Shown here: in pieces, positions 52,553 through 61,608 of the stretch
How positions within the stretch are numbered: the first letter of the stretch is position 1
How the letters are laid out: the number at the start of each line of letters is the position of its first letter
NCBI RefSeq assembly: GCF_014126825.1
Contig: NZ_CP059900.1
Span: 558,001-622,000, forward strand
Direction: 5' to 3'
Source of the DNA: Tomitella gaofuii
GTDB taxonomy: Bacteria; Actinomycetota; Actinomycetes; Mycobacteriales; Mycobacteriaceae
Length of the DNA stretch: 64,000 nt
The notes under the pieces: model-generated
The model's database searches: none
Seen by the model: the letters and a program-made list of their open reading frames with translations, nothing else
Told to the model about the DNA's origin: nothing
Translations under genes and position numbers: made by a program

Positions 52553-52626
52553 GGAGGTGGATCCCCTCACGTTGCGGTCCGGCGGGGAGGGAACCGGCGG
52601 CTCCGCGGCCTCGCGCCGAGAATTGG

Positions 52627-52702
52627 TTGATGCTTCATCTAACTAGGGCGAGCGTAGAGGTTGAAACTTGAAGCGTCAAGTGATCCGCCGTAGTCTGGGC
52701 CC
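52627..52702. promoter_or_regulatory. Face-to-face promoters and paired operators of doxX/marR
   Basis: marR: TTGAAG (52668-52673), 17 nt, TAGTCT (52691-52696), GTG after 6 nt. doxX (minus): TTGACG (52674-52679), 17 nt, TACGCT (52651-52656). The two -35 boxes abut within CTTGA-AGCG-TCAAG (52667-52680). A second copy, TTGATGCTTCAT (52627-52638), lies downstream of the doxX -10 and matches TTGACGCTTCAA at 10 of 12 bases. Confidence 0.75.
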
Positions 52703-53209
52703 GTGGAACACACGGAGCGGCAGGACGCGGAGACGGCCGGGGCGGGGGCCGGCGAGCCACGCTGGCTCGACGCCGAGGAGCTCGAGGCGTGGGTGCAGGT
52801 GGCCATGCTGATGATGCACCTGCCCGGCGAGCTGGACGCGCAGCTCCTGCGCGATTCGCACCTCACGCACTTCGAGTACGAGGTGCTGTCCCGGCTCTCG
52901 GAGGCGCAGGAGCGGAGCCTGCGCATGAGCACCCTCGCGACGCTGGCAGGGGGTTCGCTGTCCCGGCTCTCCCACGTGGTCAAACGGCTGCAGGACCGGG
53001 GATGGGTGGAGCGTCATCCGTGCCCCGAGGACCGGCGCGTCACCTTCGCGTGCCTCACCGATGCGGGCTACGACGTGGTGGTGCAGGCGGCTCCGGGGTA
53101 CGTGGAGAACGTACGCCGCCTGGTCGTGGACAAGCTCACGCGCGCACAGCTCGGTGAGCTGATCGGGATCGGCCGGCGGCTCAACGACACGATCGAACGC
53201 ATCGTCTGA
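52703..53209 (+). CDS. MarR-family transcriptional regulator
   Basis: A 168-aa winged-helix regulator. Dimer helix at WVQVAMLMMHLPGELDAQLL, recognition region LSRLSEAQERSLRMSTLATL and GGSLSRLSHVVKRLQDRGWV, wing with HPCPEDRRVTFACLTDAGYD, and a C-terminal dimer helix. GTG start is leaderless (TAGTCT 6 nt upstream). Divergent from DoxX with overlapping promoters and two like operators, so it probably represses both and responds to a phenolic, quinone or thiol-active signal. Convergent with emb across a terminator. Confidence 0.9.
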   Translation: MEHTERQDAETAGAGAGEPRWLDAEELEAWVQVAMLMMHLPGELDAQLLRDSHLTHFEYEVLSRLSEAQERSLRMSTLATLAGGSLSRLSHVVKRLQDRGWVERHPCPEDRRVTFACLTDAGYDVVVQAAPGYVENVRRLVVDKLTRAQLGELIGIGRRLNDTIERIV

Positions 53210-53214
53210 CCGAG

Positions 53215-53268
53215 CCGACGCGAACCGCCCCGCACTCCGAAACCGGGGTGCGGGGCGGTTCGCGTCGG
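53215..53268. terminator. Bidirectional terminator between marR and emb
   Basis: Perfect 20-bp arms CCGACGCGAACCGCCCCGCA and TGCGGGGCGGTTCGCGTCGG, extended inward by five pairs (one G-U), loop AAAC. It lies 5 nt after the marR stop and 8 nt before the emb stop. Confidence 0.8.
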
Positions 53269-53276
53269 AGGCGGGG

Positions 53277-56200
53277 TCAGCCCCAGCCGTGCCGGATCGG
53301 ACCCGGCGACCAGAGTCCGGAGCGTGTCGCGGTGCCCAGGTCCAGCTCCGCGACCGTGCTGTCCGGCACCCGCAGCGAGAACTTCTCGAGCGAGCCCCAA
53401 TCGCGGCCCCAGTCATTGTCCTGGTACGCAGGCACCGTCTCCGCGGTGAGCAGCAGTCCCGTCCAGCCGAGCGGACCGCCACCGTAGGCGTCCTGCCAGG
53501 TGTTGGTGGAGCTCACGGCCAGGCCCCTGTCGGGCAGCACGCGGAACTTCGGGATCTCCGCGATGCCGTTGAGATGGTTGAACGGCCGCAGGCACGGGAA
53601 CGCCAGTGCCACCGCCCAGTCCAGCAGCACCGGAGTGGTCGAGCCGACATAGCTCTGCATCGTCTCGAGCTGCGCGATGCGCGGCGGCGTGAAGGCCAGC
53701 CACTCGTTGAGCGCCGGGTTGGAGTCGTACGCGAGGATCTGCACCGCGTCGGCCCCCTTGGGCGCGCGTTCCATGGGCAGCCGGAGGTTGCGCCACGACG
53801 GGTCCGGGCCGGTGTCCATCATCGCGATGGGCGAACCGACCGCGGTGACGGAGCCATCCGGATTCGTGGTGCCGAAGAGCACCTGGAAGTTCGCGGGGTT
53901 GATGCGCCCGGCCGCGGAGATCACCAGCAGCTGGTCGTCGGCCCGCGGCGGCAGCTGGTACCACGACGACACCGCATGCGAAATGGGCTGGTCGGCGGTG
54001 TGGAAGCTGCCGATGACCGGCGTCGTGTCCGGGTTCAGGCCGAACGGCAGCCGCGCCAGCGAGCCGTTGATGCCCGGCTCGGCGATGAGGCCGCCGCCGG
54101 TGCCGGCGCTGTTGGACTTGGTGTTGGACTGCTCGCCGGTGCCGACCACGCCCGGCTGCACGTACTCCTTGTCCGAGGTGAGGTCGGTGGGGATGCCGTT
54201 GGGCCCGAAGTTCTCGTTGAGGAATCCGCTGAGGGCGGCGGCCGGCTCCGCGCCGATGGGCGTGAGCATGCCGGCGTTGGCGTCCGGTTCGACCAGGATC
54301 TGGTCGCCCTGTGCACAGGGATTGCCCGTGAGCGCGCGCAGGTTGCCCTTGCCGACCGTGTACGCCGGATACTGGATGGCCATCCCGGCGGCCATCGACA
54401 ACGTCTCGATGAGCACCATGAACGCGGCCGTCACCGTCAGCGGGGCGGCCAGGAGCCCGTCGAACCTGCCGCGCAGCAGCCGGCGAGTCCGCGGCTCCTC
54501 TCCGCGTGCCCGGGCGGCGAGGATGTACGGCTCGCGGTAGTGCAGGTACAGCGCCACCAGCAGGGAGAGCACCGTGAGCGCGATGAAGACGTCGGCGAAG
54601 GCGATGCCCGCCAGCTGCGGCTTCTCGCCGCCCCACGGTATGCCGTAGTTCGAGACGTACCACCAGCTATTCGATGATTCGAAGCTGATCGCCATGACGA
54701 ACATCAGGGCGGCCACGAACAGGGCGCGGTTGCGGCCCGACCGCAGCGCGGACGAGAGGATGGCGAGCGTCGTCAGCGCCGCCAGCGCCCCCGCGAGGCC
54801 CGCGTACACGCCGAAGTGGTGGCTCCACTTGGTGGGGTTGAACATCATCAGCGCCAGCGACATCGCGGTGATGCCGACGATGCGGCGGCTCGGCCCCAGC
54901 GCCACCCCGGGGATGGCGCGCTTGCGGTAGAGCATCGCCGCGCAGACGATGAGGCACAGCAGCATCGAGAACACGGCGAACCGGCGGGAGATGGAGCCGT
55001 CCGGCGAGAACGTCATCAGCGCCTCGTACCGCAGGTACTCCATGTACCACTCCTCGGACGGGCCGAGGTCGGTCTTCATGTCCGTCGCCTGCAATACGGA
55101 CTTGATGGTGGTGTCGCCGAAGACGAGCACCAGCACCACGGTGCCGGAGGCCAGCAGCGGCCCCAGCGTGGCCAGCCAGCCCACCTGTTTGGCGCGTCCG
55201 ATGATGATCTGCAGCATCGGGCGCGAGCCGGCGATGAGCGCGGCGATGCAGATGGTGCCCGTCGGGCCGACGGACAGCGTGAACGAGGCGATGAGCAGCG
55301 CGGCCGCGATGGGCAGCACGCGGCGGGTGGCGATCGCGCGCTCCACCGAGCACCAGGTGAGCAGCGCGCCGAGCGCGATGTAGGGCTCGGGCCGCAGGCC
55401 GTTGTTGAACGGCATCCAGAAGGCCAGGAACACCAGGCCCGCCGTCCACGTGACGAGGCTGCGGCGCCGCGCAAGCCGTCCCAGTCGCGGGATCACCTCC
55501 CGGCTGATGACCATCCAGCATAGGATCCCGGCGATCAGGGCGGGCAGGCGCAGCAGCGGGCTGGCCGTGGAGATGTGCGAGAGCGCCGTGAACATGTAGT
55601 ACGACATGCCGAACGGGGCTTCCGGGGCGGCGAACCACCGGTAGTAGTTCGACATGTAACCGGAGTGCTCGGCGGCGCGCGCCATCGTCATGATGTAGCC
55701 GTCGTCGGCCGTGTTGGCGCCGATGAAGTGCCAGATCACGAGCACGCCGATGACGAGCAGGTCCTTGAGGTCGAAACGCCACCACCGGGATGGCAGGAAA
55801 CGACGGTGCTTGCGGCCGTCCACCGCGTCGAAGCGGCTCAACGCCACCAGCGACGAGATCGTCAGCAGCACGGCGAAGATCATCGCCAGGCCCTTGAGAA
55901 GGGTGGGCGTGGTGGAGTAGCGGCTATCGATCTCGGCGCTGAAGTGCAGACCCTGGGGCACGGCGCCGGTCAGATCGGTGTACACGCCGACGATCTGCGG
56001 GCGCACATCGCCGGACACCGTGCCGGTCACGGGGGTGCCGTCCGCGTTCGTCAGCCCCGTGAACGTGCCCACGGTGCGCTCGGGGTTCGAGTCGATGGTC
56101 AGCTCGGAGCAGGCCCCCGGCGCGGCGACGGCGTCGACCGGCGCCTGGACGACCAGGTGATTGCGGGTGCGCACCTGCACCGAGCCGTCGTCGACCGTGA

Positions 56201-56558
56201 CGAACAGTCCGCGCGCATGCGCGTCCGCACCCGCCGAGGCGGGCGCGGTCGACAGCGCCACCGCGGTGCCGTCGCGCTCGGCGAGGTCGGCGATGGCGGT
56301 GCACGGGATCGTGGTGTCGAGCGTGATCGGCTGGTAGCCGACGGCGGGCGCGCTCACCGGGTTCAGCGACGCGTTCTGTGGCCAGTTCAGGTGCACCGTC
56401 GTCTGCGTGACCGGCAGCAGCGGGATGAGCAGGGCGAGCACGAAGCCCGCGAGCCCCGTGACCGCTGCGAGGAGCCTGGCGGTGCGCAGTCGGCGGCGCG
56501 CGTCGGCACGCGGTTCGTCGCTGGGCGGCTTGTCATTATCGGTCACGGCAGTGGGCAC
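53277..56558 (-). CDS. Arabinosyltransferase Emb (EmbA/B/C family)
   Basis: A 1093-aa GT-C arabinosyltransferase building arabinan from decaprenyl-phosphoryl-arabinose. The N-terminal helix is followed by a jelly-roll domain; the catalytic loop is GANTADDGYIMTMARAAEHS with Asp285/Asp286, then MSNYYRWFAAPEAPFG. Multiple helices follow, and a C-terminal carbohydrate-binding region from about 690. Met292 aligns with EmbB Met306, the main ethambutol-resistance position. Only one emb gene lies between aftA and the mycolate locus, where M. tuberculosis has three. GTG start, leaderless: TAGGAT at 56567-56572, 8 nt upstream. Confidence 0.93.
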   Translation of the reverse strand: MPTAVTDNDKPPSDEPRADARRRLRTARLLAAVTGLAGFVLALLIPLLPVTQTTVHLNWPQNASLNPVSAPAVGYQPITLDTTIPCTAIADLAERDGTAVALSTAPASAGADAHARGLFVTVDDGSVQVRTRNHLVVQAPVDAVAAPGACSELTIDSNPERTVGTFTGLTNADGTPVTGTVSGDVRPQIVGVYTDLTGAVPQGLHFSAEIDSRYSTTPTLLKGLAMIFAVLLTISSLVALSRFDAVDGRKHRRFLPSRWWRFDLKDLLVIGVLVIWHFIGANTADDGYIMTMARAAEHSGYMSNYYRWFAAPEAPFGMSYYMFTALSHISTASPLLRLPALIAGILCWMVISREVIPRLGRLARRRSLVTWTAGLVFLAFWMPFNNGLRPEPYIALGALLTWCSVERAIATRRVLPIAAALLIASFTLSVGPTGTICIAALIAGSRPMLQIIIGRAKQVGWLATLGPLLASGTVVLVLVFGDTTIKSVLQATDMKTDLGPSEEWYMEYLRYEALMTFSPDGSISRRFAVFSMLLCLIVCAAMLYRKRAIPGVALGPSRRIVGITAMSLALMMFNPTKWSHHFGVYAGLAGALAALTTLAILSSALRSGRNRALFVAALMFVMAISFESSNSWWYVSNYGIPWGGEKPQLAGIAFADVFIALTVLSLLVALYLHYREPYILAARARGEEPRTRRLLRGRFDGLLAAPLTVTAAFMVLIETLSMAAGMAIQYPAYTVGKGNLRALTGNPCAQGDQILVEPDANAGMLTPIGAEPAAALSGFLNENFGPNGIPTDLTSDKEYVQPGVVGTGEQSNTKSNSAGTGGGLIAEPGINGSLARLPFGLNPDTTPVIGSFHTADQPISHAVSSWYQLPPRADDQLLVISAAGRINPANFQVLFGTTNPDGSVTAVGSPIAMMDTGPDPSWRNLRLPMERAPKGADAVQILAYDSNPALNEWLAFTPPRIAQLETMQSYVGSTTPVLLDWAVALAFPCLRPFNHLNGIAEIPKFRVLPDRGLAVSSTNTWQDAYGGGPLGWTGLLLTAETVPAYQDNDWGRDWGSLEKFSLRVPDSTVAELDLGTATRSGLWSPGPIRHGWG

Positions 56559-56566
56559 GTCCTGGC

Positions 56567-56572
56567 ATCCTA
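56567..56572 (-). promoter_or_regulatory. emb -10 box (leaderless)
   Basis: TAGGAT on the minus strand, 8 nt before the GTG, in the 73-bp gap after aftA. It gives emb a promoter of its own within the aftA-emb region. Confidence 0.55.
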
Positions 56573-56631
56573 GTCGGCCCGAACCGGCGCGGGCCCCGTG
56601 GTGGTGCGGGCCGGTTCAGGGGGTGGAACGG

Positions 56632-58713
56632 TCATTTCCTCACGATGACGGTGAACGGTCCGATCTCCGTCGTGGTGAACTCCGGGCTGTCGAACAGTGT
56701 GCGGGGGAATGTCACGGTGAAAACCTTGACGTTGGGGTCGTTGGGGTAGACGTCCGCGGACAGGCGGAGGGTGTAGCCGTCGGCGGAACTGCGCATGATG
56801 AACGCCTGCGGCGGCCGCCATGGGACGGAGTCGAGTGCGCTGATGAGCTCCGCGGCACTGTCCGCCCGGGACCACTGCTTGATCGCGTCGGTGCGCGCGG
56901 CGAAGTCGCCCAGCGGGTTGGCGTAGTGCGACGTGATCGCCTGGAACCCCAGGTACGGGTAGTAGCTGAGGAACGGGAAATCGGTGGTGAGCACGACAGT
57001 GTCGTCGCGCGGCGTGTCGACCTGGTCCATGATCGCGGCGTCGACCTCGTCGAAGTAGGCGGCGGCGCCCGGCGGGTACCGGTCGGCGCGTTCGCCGTAG
57101 CCGTCGGTGTCGGAGTACGCGATGGAGATCTCCGTCTGCAGCACCTGCGGGATGTTCTGGGCGAACATGATGGCCGCGACGACGCCGAGCACGGTGATCA
57201 CGGTGCGGGTGCGGCGCGCGCGCACGTCGGCGACGGGGGCCGGCTGGTAGAGCCGGGCCCGGGCGACGGCCCACCGGGCGATGTCGAAGACGGCGAACAC
57301 GCCCGCGGCGCCGAGCAACAGCAGCAGCACCGGTTCGAGGCGGAAGCTGAGCAGCGTCGAACCGAGCACCGTCCACGCCATCGACAGCAGCGTCCACAGG
57401 TAGATCGCCGCGACCGCGATGCCCAGCGCCTGGGCGCGCACCGAGGACCGGAACTTCAGCACAGTCCACAGCAGGCCCAGCAATGTGAGCGCGCCCAGCA
57501 GGCTCACGTTGAACATCGGCAGCGGCAGCAGCGCGCCCGACTCGGGGAGGTAGTGCATGGCCGTCGAGTCGACGGACGGATGGTCGAGCATCCGCAGCAG
57601 GTAGGGGGCCCACACGAGGAGGGCGATGAGCCCCGCGATCACCCCGGCGGCGACGAGGCGCGCCAGCGGCGACACGGCGCGGCGCAGGGCGGCGGGCGCG
57701 AGCATGCGGCGCCACAGCGGCACCGCGGCGGGGCCGGGTGTCGCGTCCCGGCCTTCCGCCTGCGCGTGCCGGTAGGCGGCGGCGACCGCGGCCGCCAGCG
57801 CCATGAGCACCACCGCGAAGGCGGCGAACGCCGTGTACAGCGTGTACATGCAGGCGGAGACGCCGAGGAACACCCCGGTGGCGATCACCGCGGCCCAGCC
57901 GGTGCGGCGGCGCGCCCCCGGGCGCAGCGACGCCCGCAGGCCCGACCAGGCGAGGACCATCACAGGGGGGATGAGCACGGCGACGATGGCGCCGTAGGCC
58001 TCCGGTGAGCCGTAGGCCAGCACGATCGCCGCCTGCGCCGTGGCGGTCATGACGGCCAGGTCGGCGCGGATGAGGCGCGACCACAGGGCGGCGGCCACGA
58101 CGATCGCCACCGCGAGCGAACCGATGGCGTACGGCTTGTAGAACTCCCAGCCGGGCATGCCGAGCAGGTCGGCGAGCCGGCCGCCCACCCAGAACCAGCC
58201 GGCCGGGTAGTAGGAGGGCAGGTCCGCGTAGTTCATGTCGTGCAGCCCGGCCGTCGCCGTCATGCGCGTGAGGAACTGCGTGCGGAACTCCTGGTCGACG
58301 GAGATGCCGAACAGGTACAGGCGGGTGGCGGACAGCGGCACGGCGAGCGTGACGGTGGCGAACGCGGACAGCCCGGCCCAGGAGAGCAGCCGGCCGCCGC
58401 GGCTGCGCGCGTCCCGCCGCAGCAGCAGCACGCCCGCGGTGACCACCAGCAGCGCGGCCACCTGCAGCAGCGTGGTCAGCGCCTGCGCCATGTTGGAGGT
58501 GGTGAACGCGGGCAGGTTGGTGCGGTCGATGACGACCAGCCCGGCGCCCGTGACGACGGCCGCGACGATTCCCGCGCCCGTGAGCGTGCCGAGCGCGCCC
58601 CGCACCGGTCCACTCCCGCGGCGCGACGGCGTGCGGGAGGGCGCACCGGCAGGACCGGCGCCGCCGCTGTCGGTGGCGCCGGCCTGATGGTCGTCGCTGG
58701 TGGTCGCCGTCAC
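56632..58713 (-). CDS. aftA: Galactan 5-O-arabinofuranosyltransferase AftA
   Basis: A 693-aa GT-C enzyme adding the first arabinofuranose to galactan. About 11 helices; the outer-loop acid region near DMNYADLPSYYPAGWFWVGG is the family signature, with GMPGWEFYKPYAIGSLAV after it. The C-terminal outer domain includes DTVVLTTDFPFLSYYPYLGF and ITSHYANPLGDFAARTDAIK. An Ala/Arg-rich insert (AYRHAQAEGRDATPGP) makes it longer than the M. tuberculosis protein (643 aa). GTG at 58713, 4 nt after the dprE2 stop; 73 nt before emb. Equivalent to Rv3792. Confidence 0.92.
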   Translation of the reverse strand: MTATTSDDHQAGATDSGGAGPAGAPSRTPSRRGSGPVRGALGTLTGAGIVAAVVTGAGLVVIDRTNLPAFTTSNMAQALTTLLQVAALLVVTAGVLLLRRDARSRGGRLLSWAGLSAFATVTLAVPLSATRLYLFGISVDQEFRTQFLTRMTATAGLHDMNYADLPSYYPAGWFWVGGRLADLLGMPGWEFYKPYAIGSLAVAIVVAAALWSRLIRADLAVMTATAQAAIVLAYGSPEAYGAIVAVLIPPVMVLAWSGLRASLRPGARRRTGWAAVIATGVFLGVSACMYTLYTAFAAFAVVLMALAAAVAAAYRHAQAEGRDATPGPAAVPLWRRMLAPAALRRAVSPLARLVAAGVIAGLIALLVWAPYLLRMLDHPSVDSTAMHYLPESGALLPLPMFNVSLLGALTLLGLLWTVLKFRSSVRAQALGIAVAAIYLWTLLSMAWTVLGSTLLSFRLEPVLLLLLGAAGVFAVFDIARWAVARARLYQPAPVADVRARRTRTVITVLGVVAAIMFAQNIPQVLQTEISIAYSDTDGYGERADRYPPGAAAYFDEVDAAIMDQVDTPRDDTVVLTTDFPFLSYYPYLGFQAITSHYANPLGDFAARTDAIKQWSRADSAAELISALDSVPWRPPQAFIMRSSADGYTLRLSADVYPNDPNVKVFTVTFPRTLFDSPEFTTTEIGPFTVIVRK

Positions 58714-58717
58714 GGCA

Positions 58718-59494
58718 TCACACCGGGAGGCGCCGGAAGATCTTGCGCGGCACGTGCCGCAGCACCATCATCACGTAGCGGAAGGTGCCGGGCGCCCAGA
58801 CGATCTCCTTGCCCTTGGCGGATGCGGACACGGCCAGCTTGGCCACGTCCTCCTTGTCGACGGTGAGCGGGGCTTCGTCGATGCCCGCGGACTTCCAGTA
58901 GTCGACGGTGGTCTGCGTGCGCACCTGACCGGGGCGGATGACGGTGACGTGCACCCCGCTCGGCGCGAGCGCCTCGCCCAGGCCCAGATAGAACCCGTCG
59001 AGCCCGGCCTTGGTGGAGCCGTAGACGAAGTTGGAGCGGCGCACGCGCTCGCCGGCCACCGAGGACATGGCGATGATGCGGCCGTGCCCCTGGGCCTTCA
59101 TGTGCTCGCCGAGCAGCACGCCCACCGACACCGCGGCCGTGTAGTTGACGCCCGCGATGCGCACCGCCTTCGGCTGGCTCTGCCACAGCTCCTCGGCGTC
59201 GCCGAGCAGGCCGAAGGCCACCACCGCCACGTCGATGTCGCCGCCGTCGAACGCCTCGTCCATCATCGTCGGGTGGGCCTCGGTGTCGAGGGCTTCGAAG
59301 TCGACGATGCGCACGTCGGTGGCGCCCGCCGCGCGCAGGGCCTCGGCGGCCTCCGCACGGGGGGCCTCGGGCCGGTCGGCCAGCACCACCCGCAGCGGCG
59401 CCGTGGCCAGATACTCGGTGGCGATCGCCAGCGCGATCTCCGAGCAGCCGCCCAGCAGCAGCACGGACTTGGGGTTTCCTACGGCGTCGATCAC
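58718..59494 (-). CDS. dprE2: Decaprenylphosphoryl-D-2-keto-erythro-pentose reductase
   Basis: A 258-aa SDR reducing DPX to decaprenyl-phosphoryl-arabinose with NADH, second half-reaction after DprE1. Nucleotide-binding [18 protein letters not shown], catalytic Ser in [18 protein letters not shown] and YxxxK in [13 protein letters not shown], and C-terminal RKIFRRLPV. The GTG at 59494 overlaps the dprE1 stop, as is usual for this pair. Equivalent to Rv3791. Confidence 0.95.
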   Translation of the reverse strand: MIDAVGNPKSVLLLGGCSEIALAIATEYLATAPLRVVLADRPEAPRAEAAEALRAAGATDVRIVDFEALDTEAHPTMMDEAFDGGDIDVAVVAFGLLGDAEELWQSQPKAVRIAGVNYTAAVSVGVLLGEHMKAQGHGRIIAMSSVAGERVRRSNFVYGSTKAGLDGFYLGLGEALAPSGVHVTVIRPGQVRTQTTVDYWKSAGIDEAPLTVDKEDVAKLAVSASAKGKEIVWAPGTFRYVMMVLRHVPRKIFRRLPV

Positions 59495-60963
59495 TTGAGC
59501 TCCAGCCTCCTGGCCATATCGGACATGAACACCCCGGTCGGATCCACCTCGCGGCGCACGGCGATCCACTCGTCGATCCGCGGGTACATCGCGTGGAAGG
59601 TTTCCGCCGAGGTGCGCGAATCCTTCGCGGTGTACAGCCGGCCGCCGAACTCGAGCACCCGCCGGTCGAGCTCGGTGACGAACTCGTGCAGGCCCGGCTT
59701 GATGCGGAAGTCGACGCAGATGTTCCAGCCGGGCATGGGGAAGCTCAGCGGGGCCTTGTTGCCCTCGCCGAACAGCTTGAACACGTTGAGGAAAGAGTGG
59801 TGGCCGGAGGCCTGGATGTCGCGGATGATCCGCTTGAACTCCTCGACCGCCTCGGTGGGCACCACGAACTGGTACTGCAGGAACCCGGAGGGACCGTAGG
59901 CGCGGTTCCACTCCCCGAACAGGTCCAGCGGGTGATAGAACTGGGTCAGGTTCTGCACCTTGCCGCGGTAGGTGCCGGCCTTGCGGAACCACACCTCGCC
60001 GATGGCGCTGAAGGTGTACTTGTTGGCCAGCCCGTCGGGGAACACGTCCGGCAGCGTGAGCAGCGTCGGCGCGTCGAACTTCAGCGGATCCTTCTGCAGC
60101 TTCTTCGGCAGCTGGTCCAGCGTGGCCAGTGATCCGCGGGACACCGCCGCGCGGCCCAGCTTGGGCGGGGCGGCGATCGCGTCGAACCAGGCCGACGAGT
60201 AGTCGTACTGGTTTTCGCTGCCGTCGCTGTGCAGGGCGATGGTCTCGTCGAGCGTCTCGGTGCGGTCGCCGTCGGCGATGAAGTACGCCGTCTCCGTGCG
60301 CGTCATCCGGATGGTGGCACGCAGGATGATGCCGGTGAGCCCCATGCCGCCGACGGTCGCCCAGAACAAGGCGCCCTTGGGATCGTTCTTGCCGCCGCGG
60401 GGGGTGAGCCTGCGCACCTGGCCGTCCGCAGTGAGCAGGTCGATCGCCGTGACGTGGTCGCCGAAGCTGCCCGCACTGTGGTGATTCTTGCCGTGGATGT
60501 CCGAGCCGATGGCGCCGCCCACCGTCACCTGGCGCGTGCCCGGCAGCACCGGGACCCACAGGCCGAACGGCAGCGCCGCCTTCATCAGCTGGTCCAGAGA
60601 GACGCCGGCGTCCACGTCCACCAGGCGGGTGTCGCTGTCGATCCGGTGGATGCGGTTGAGCGGGGTCATGTCCACCACCAGGCCGCCCGCGTTCTGCGCC
60701 GGGTCGCCGTAGGAGCGGCCCAGGCCGCGGGCGATGACGCCGCGGCGCAGGTGCGGCGGCTTGTCGGCGGACCGGTCCGCGGCCTCTGCCACGGCGCGCG
60801 CGATGACGTCGACGTCGGGCGTGCTCAGGACCTGCGCCGTGCTGGCGGCCGTGCGGCCCCAGCCGGTGAGGCGGCGCGGCGTGGTCGAAAGCCGGCGGGA
60901 ACGGGCGGCCTCCGCGGACGCGTCCGCGTCGCCGGTGGTGCTGCTGTCAGCGGTTGTGGACAT
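59491..60963 (-). CDS. dprE1: Decaprenylphosphoryl-beta-D-ribose oxidase
   Basis: A 490-aa FAD oxidase making DPX from decaprenyl-phosphoryl-ribose, at the periplasmic face. FAD domain with [20 protein letters not shown] and [20 protein letters not shown]; substrate domain with [20 protein letters not shown] and Cys416 in GWNICVDF, the position attacked by benzothiazinones (Cys387 in M. tuberculosis, same distance from the C-terminus). [20 protein letters not shown] also conserved. ATG at 60963, 7 nt after TAGCCT, no Shine-Dalgarno. Slightly longer N-terminus than Rv3790. Confidence 0.97.
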   Translation of the reverse strand: MSTTADSSTTGDADASAEAARSRRLSTTPRRLTGWGRTAASTAQVLSTPDVDVIARAVAEAADRSADKPPHLRRGVIARGLGRSYGDPAQNAGGLVVDMTPLNRIHRIDSDTRLVDVDAGVSLDQLMKAALPFGLWVPVLPGTRQVTVGGAIGSDIHGKNHHSAGSFGDHVTAIDLLTADGQVRRLTPRGGKNDPKGALFWATVGGMGLTGIILRATIRMTRTETAYFIADGDRTETLDETIALHSDGSENQYDYSSAWFDAIAAPPKLGRAAVSRGSLATLDQLPKKLQKDPLKFDAPTLLTLPDVFPDGLANKYTFSAIGEVWFRKAGTYRGKVQNLTQFYHPLDLFGEWNRAYGPSGFLQYQFVVPTEAVEEFKRIIRDIQASGHHSFLNVFKLFGEGNKAPLSFPMPGWNICVDFRIKPGLHEFVTELDRRVLEFGGRLYTAKDSRTSAETFHAMYPRIDEWIAVRREVDPTGVFMSDMARRLELK

Positions 60964-61054
60964 CGGGTAGAGGCTACCGCGTGGTCACGAGGCGACGGCG
61001 GCACGTGGGGTGACGCACATGGCGGGCGGGGGCCCTGCGGCTACCCTGTCCCAC
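60964..61054. promoter_or_regulatory. Divergent leaderless promoters of dprE1 and gtrA
   Basis: Minus-strand TAGCCT (60971-60976) is 7 nt before the dprE1 ATG; plus-strand TACCCT (61042-61047) is 7 nt before the gtrA GTG. Neither gene has a Shine-Dalgarno. No convincing -35 on either side. Confidence 0.55.
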
Positions 61055-61534
61055 GTGTCCGAAACCAGTCCGAGCGCCCGGGACCCGCATGCGCACGAGT
61101 ACCCGATGCCCGCGGAGATCCCCGTCACCGACAACGTGGGCGCCACCGACCTGGGGCTGAAAACCCAGATCGTGCGGTTCATCATCACCGGAGCGCTGTC
61201 GGGGATCGTCGACTTCGGCCTCACCGTGCTGCTCATGCAGCTCGGCATGGGGCACACGCCCGCCAAGGCCGTCGGCTTCATCTGCGGCACCACCACGGCG
61301 TACCTGATCAACCGGCGCTGGACGTTCCAGGCGCCGCCGTCGACGGCGCGGTTCATCGCGGTGGCGGTGCTCTACGCGGTCACCTTCGTCGTGCAGGTGG
61401 GTCTGTTCGACGTGATGTTCACGGTGCTGCCGGAGGGGATCCTCTACACCTTCATCGCATACTGCGTGGCCCAGGGCACGGCCACCGTCATCAACTTCGT
61501 GGTGCAGCGGGTCGTCATCTTCAACATCAAGTGA
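61055..61534 (+). CDS. GtrA-family membrane protein (Rv3789-like)
   Basis: A 159-aa four-helix GtrA protein, related to polyprenyl-phosphate-sugar flippases. Helix 1 VRFIITGALSGIVDFGLTVL; NRRWTFQAPPSTARF is the conserved loop; two further helices end at VVQRVVIFNIK. In M. tuberculosis Rv3789 sits next to dprE1 and is proposed to act in arabinan-donor handling or as an anchor for AftA. GTG at 61055 chosen over 61010 because a TACCCT box lies 7 nt upstream. Divergent from dprE1. Confidence 0.85.
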   Translation: MSETSPSARDPHAHEYPMPAEIPVTDNVGATDLGLKTQIVRFIITGALSGIVDFGLTVLLMQLGMGHTPAKAVGFICGTTTAYLINRRWTFQAPPSTARFIAVAVLYAVTFVVQVGLFDVMFTVLPEGILYTFIAYCVAQGTATVINFVVQRVVIFNIK

Positions 61535-61599
61535 GCAATCAGCCGTACAGCGACGGCGGGAATCGGCAGGGCCGGCGGACGGACCCGGAAGACGAGTGA
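61531..61599 (+). CDS. Possible 22-residue coupling peptide
   Basis: GTG overlaps the gtrA stop (GTGA); the frame encodes MSNQPYSDGGNRQGRRTDPEDE and stops 9 nt before the next gene's GTG. It fills the gap and could serve translational coupling, or be chance. No Shine-Dalgarno other than the end of gtrA. Confidence 0.3.
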   Translation: MSNQPYSDGGNRQGRRTDPEDE

Positions 61600-61608
61600 G
61601 GCGACAGA

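Noticed and set aside
53277-56558. Assigning the single emb gene to embA, embB or embC
   Set aside because: With one copy the three-way names do not apply; only a phylogeny could place it.
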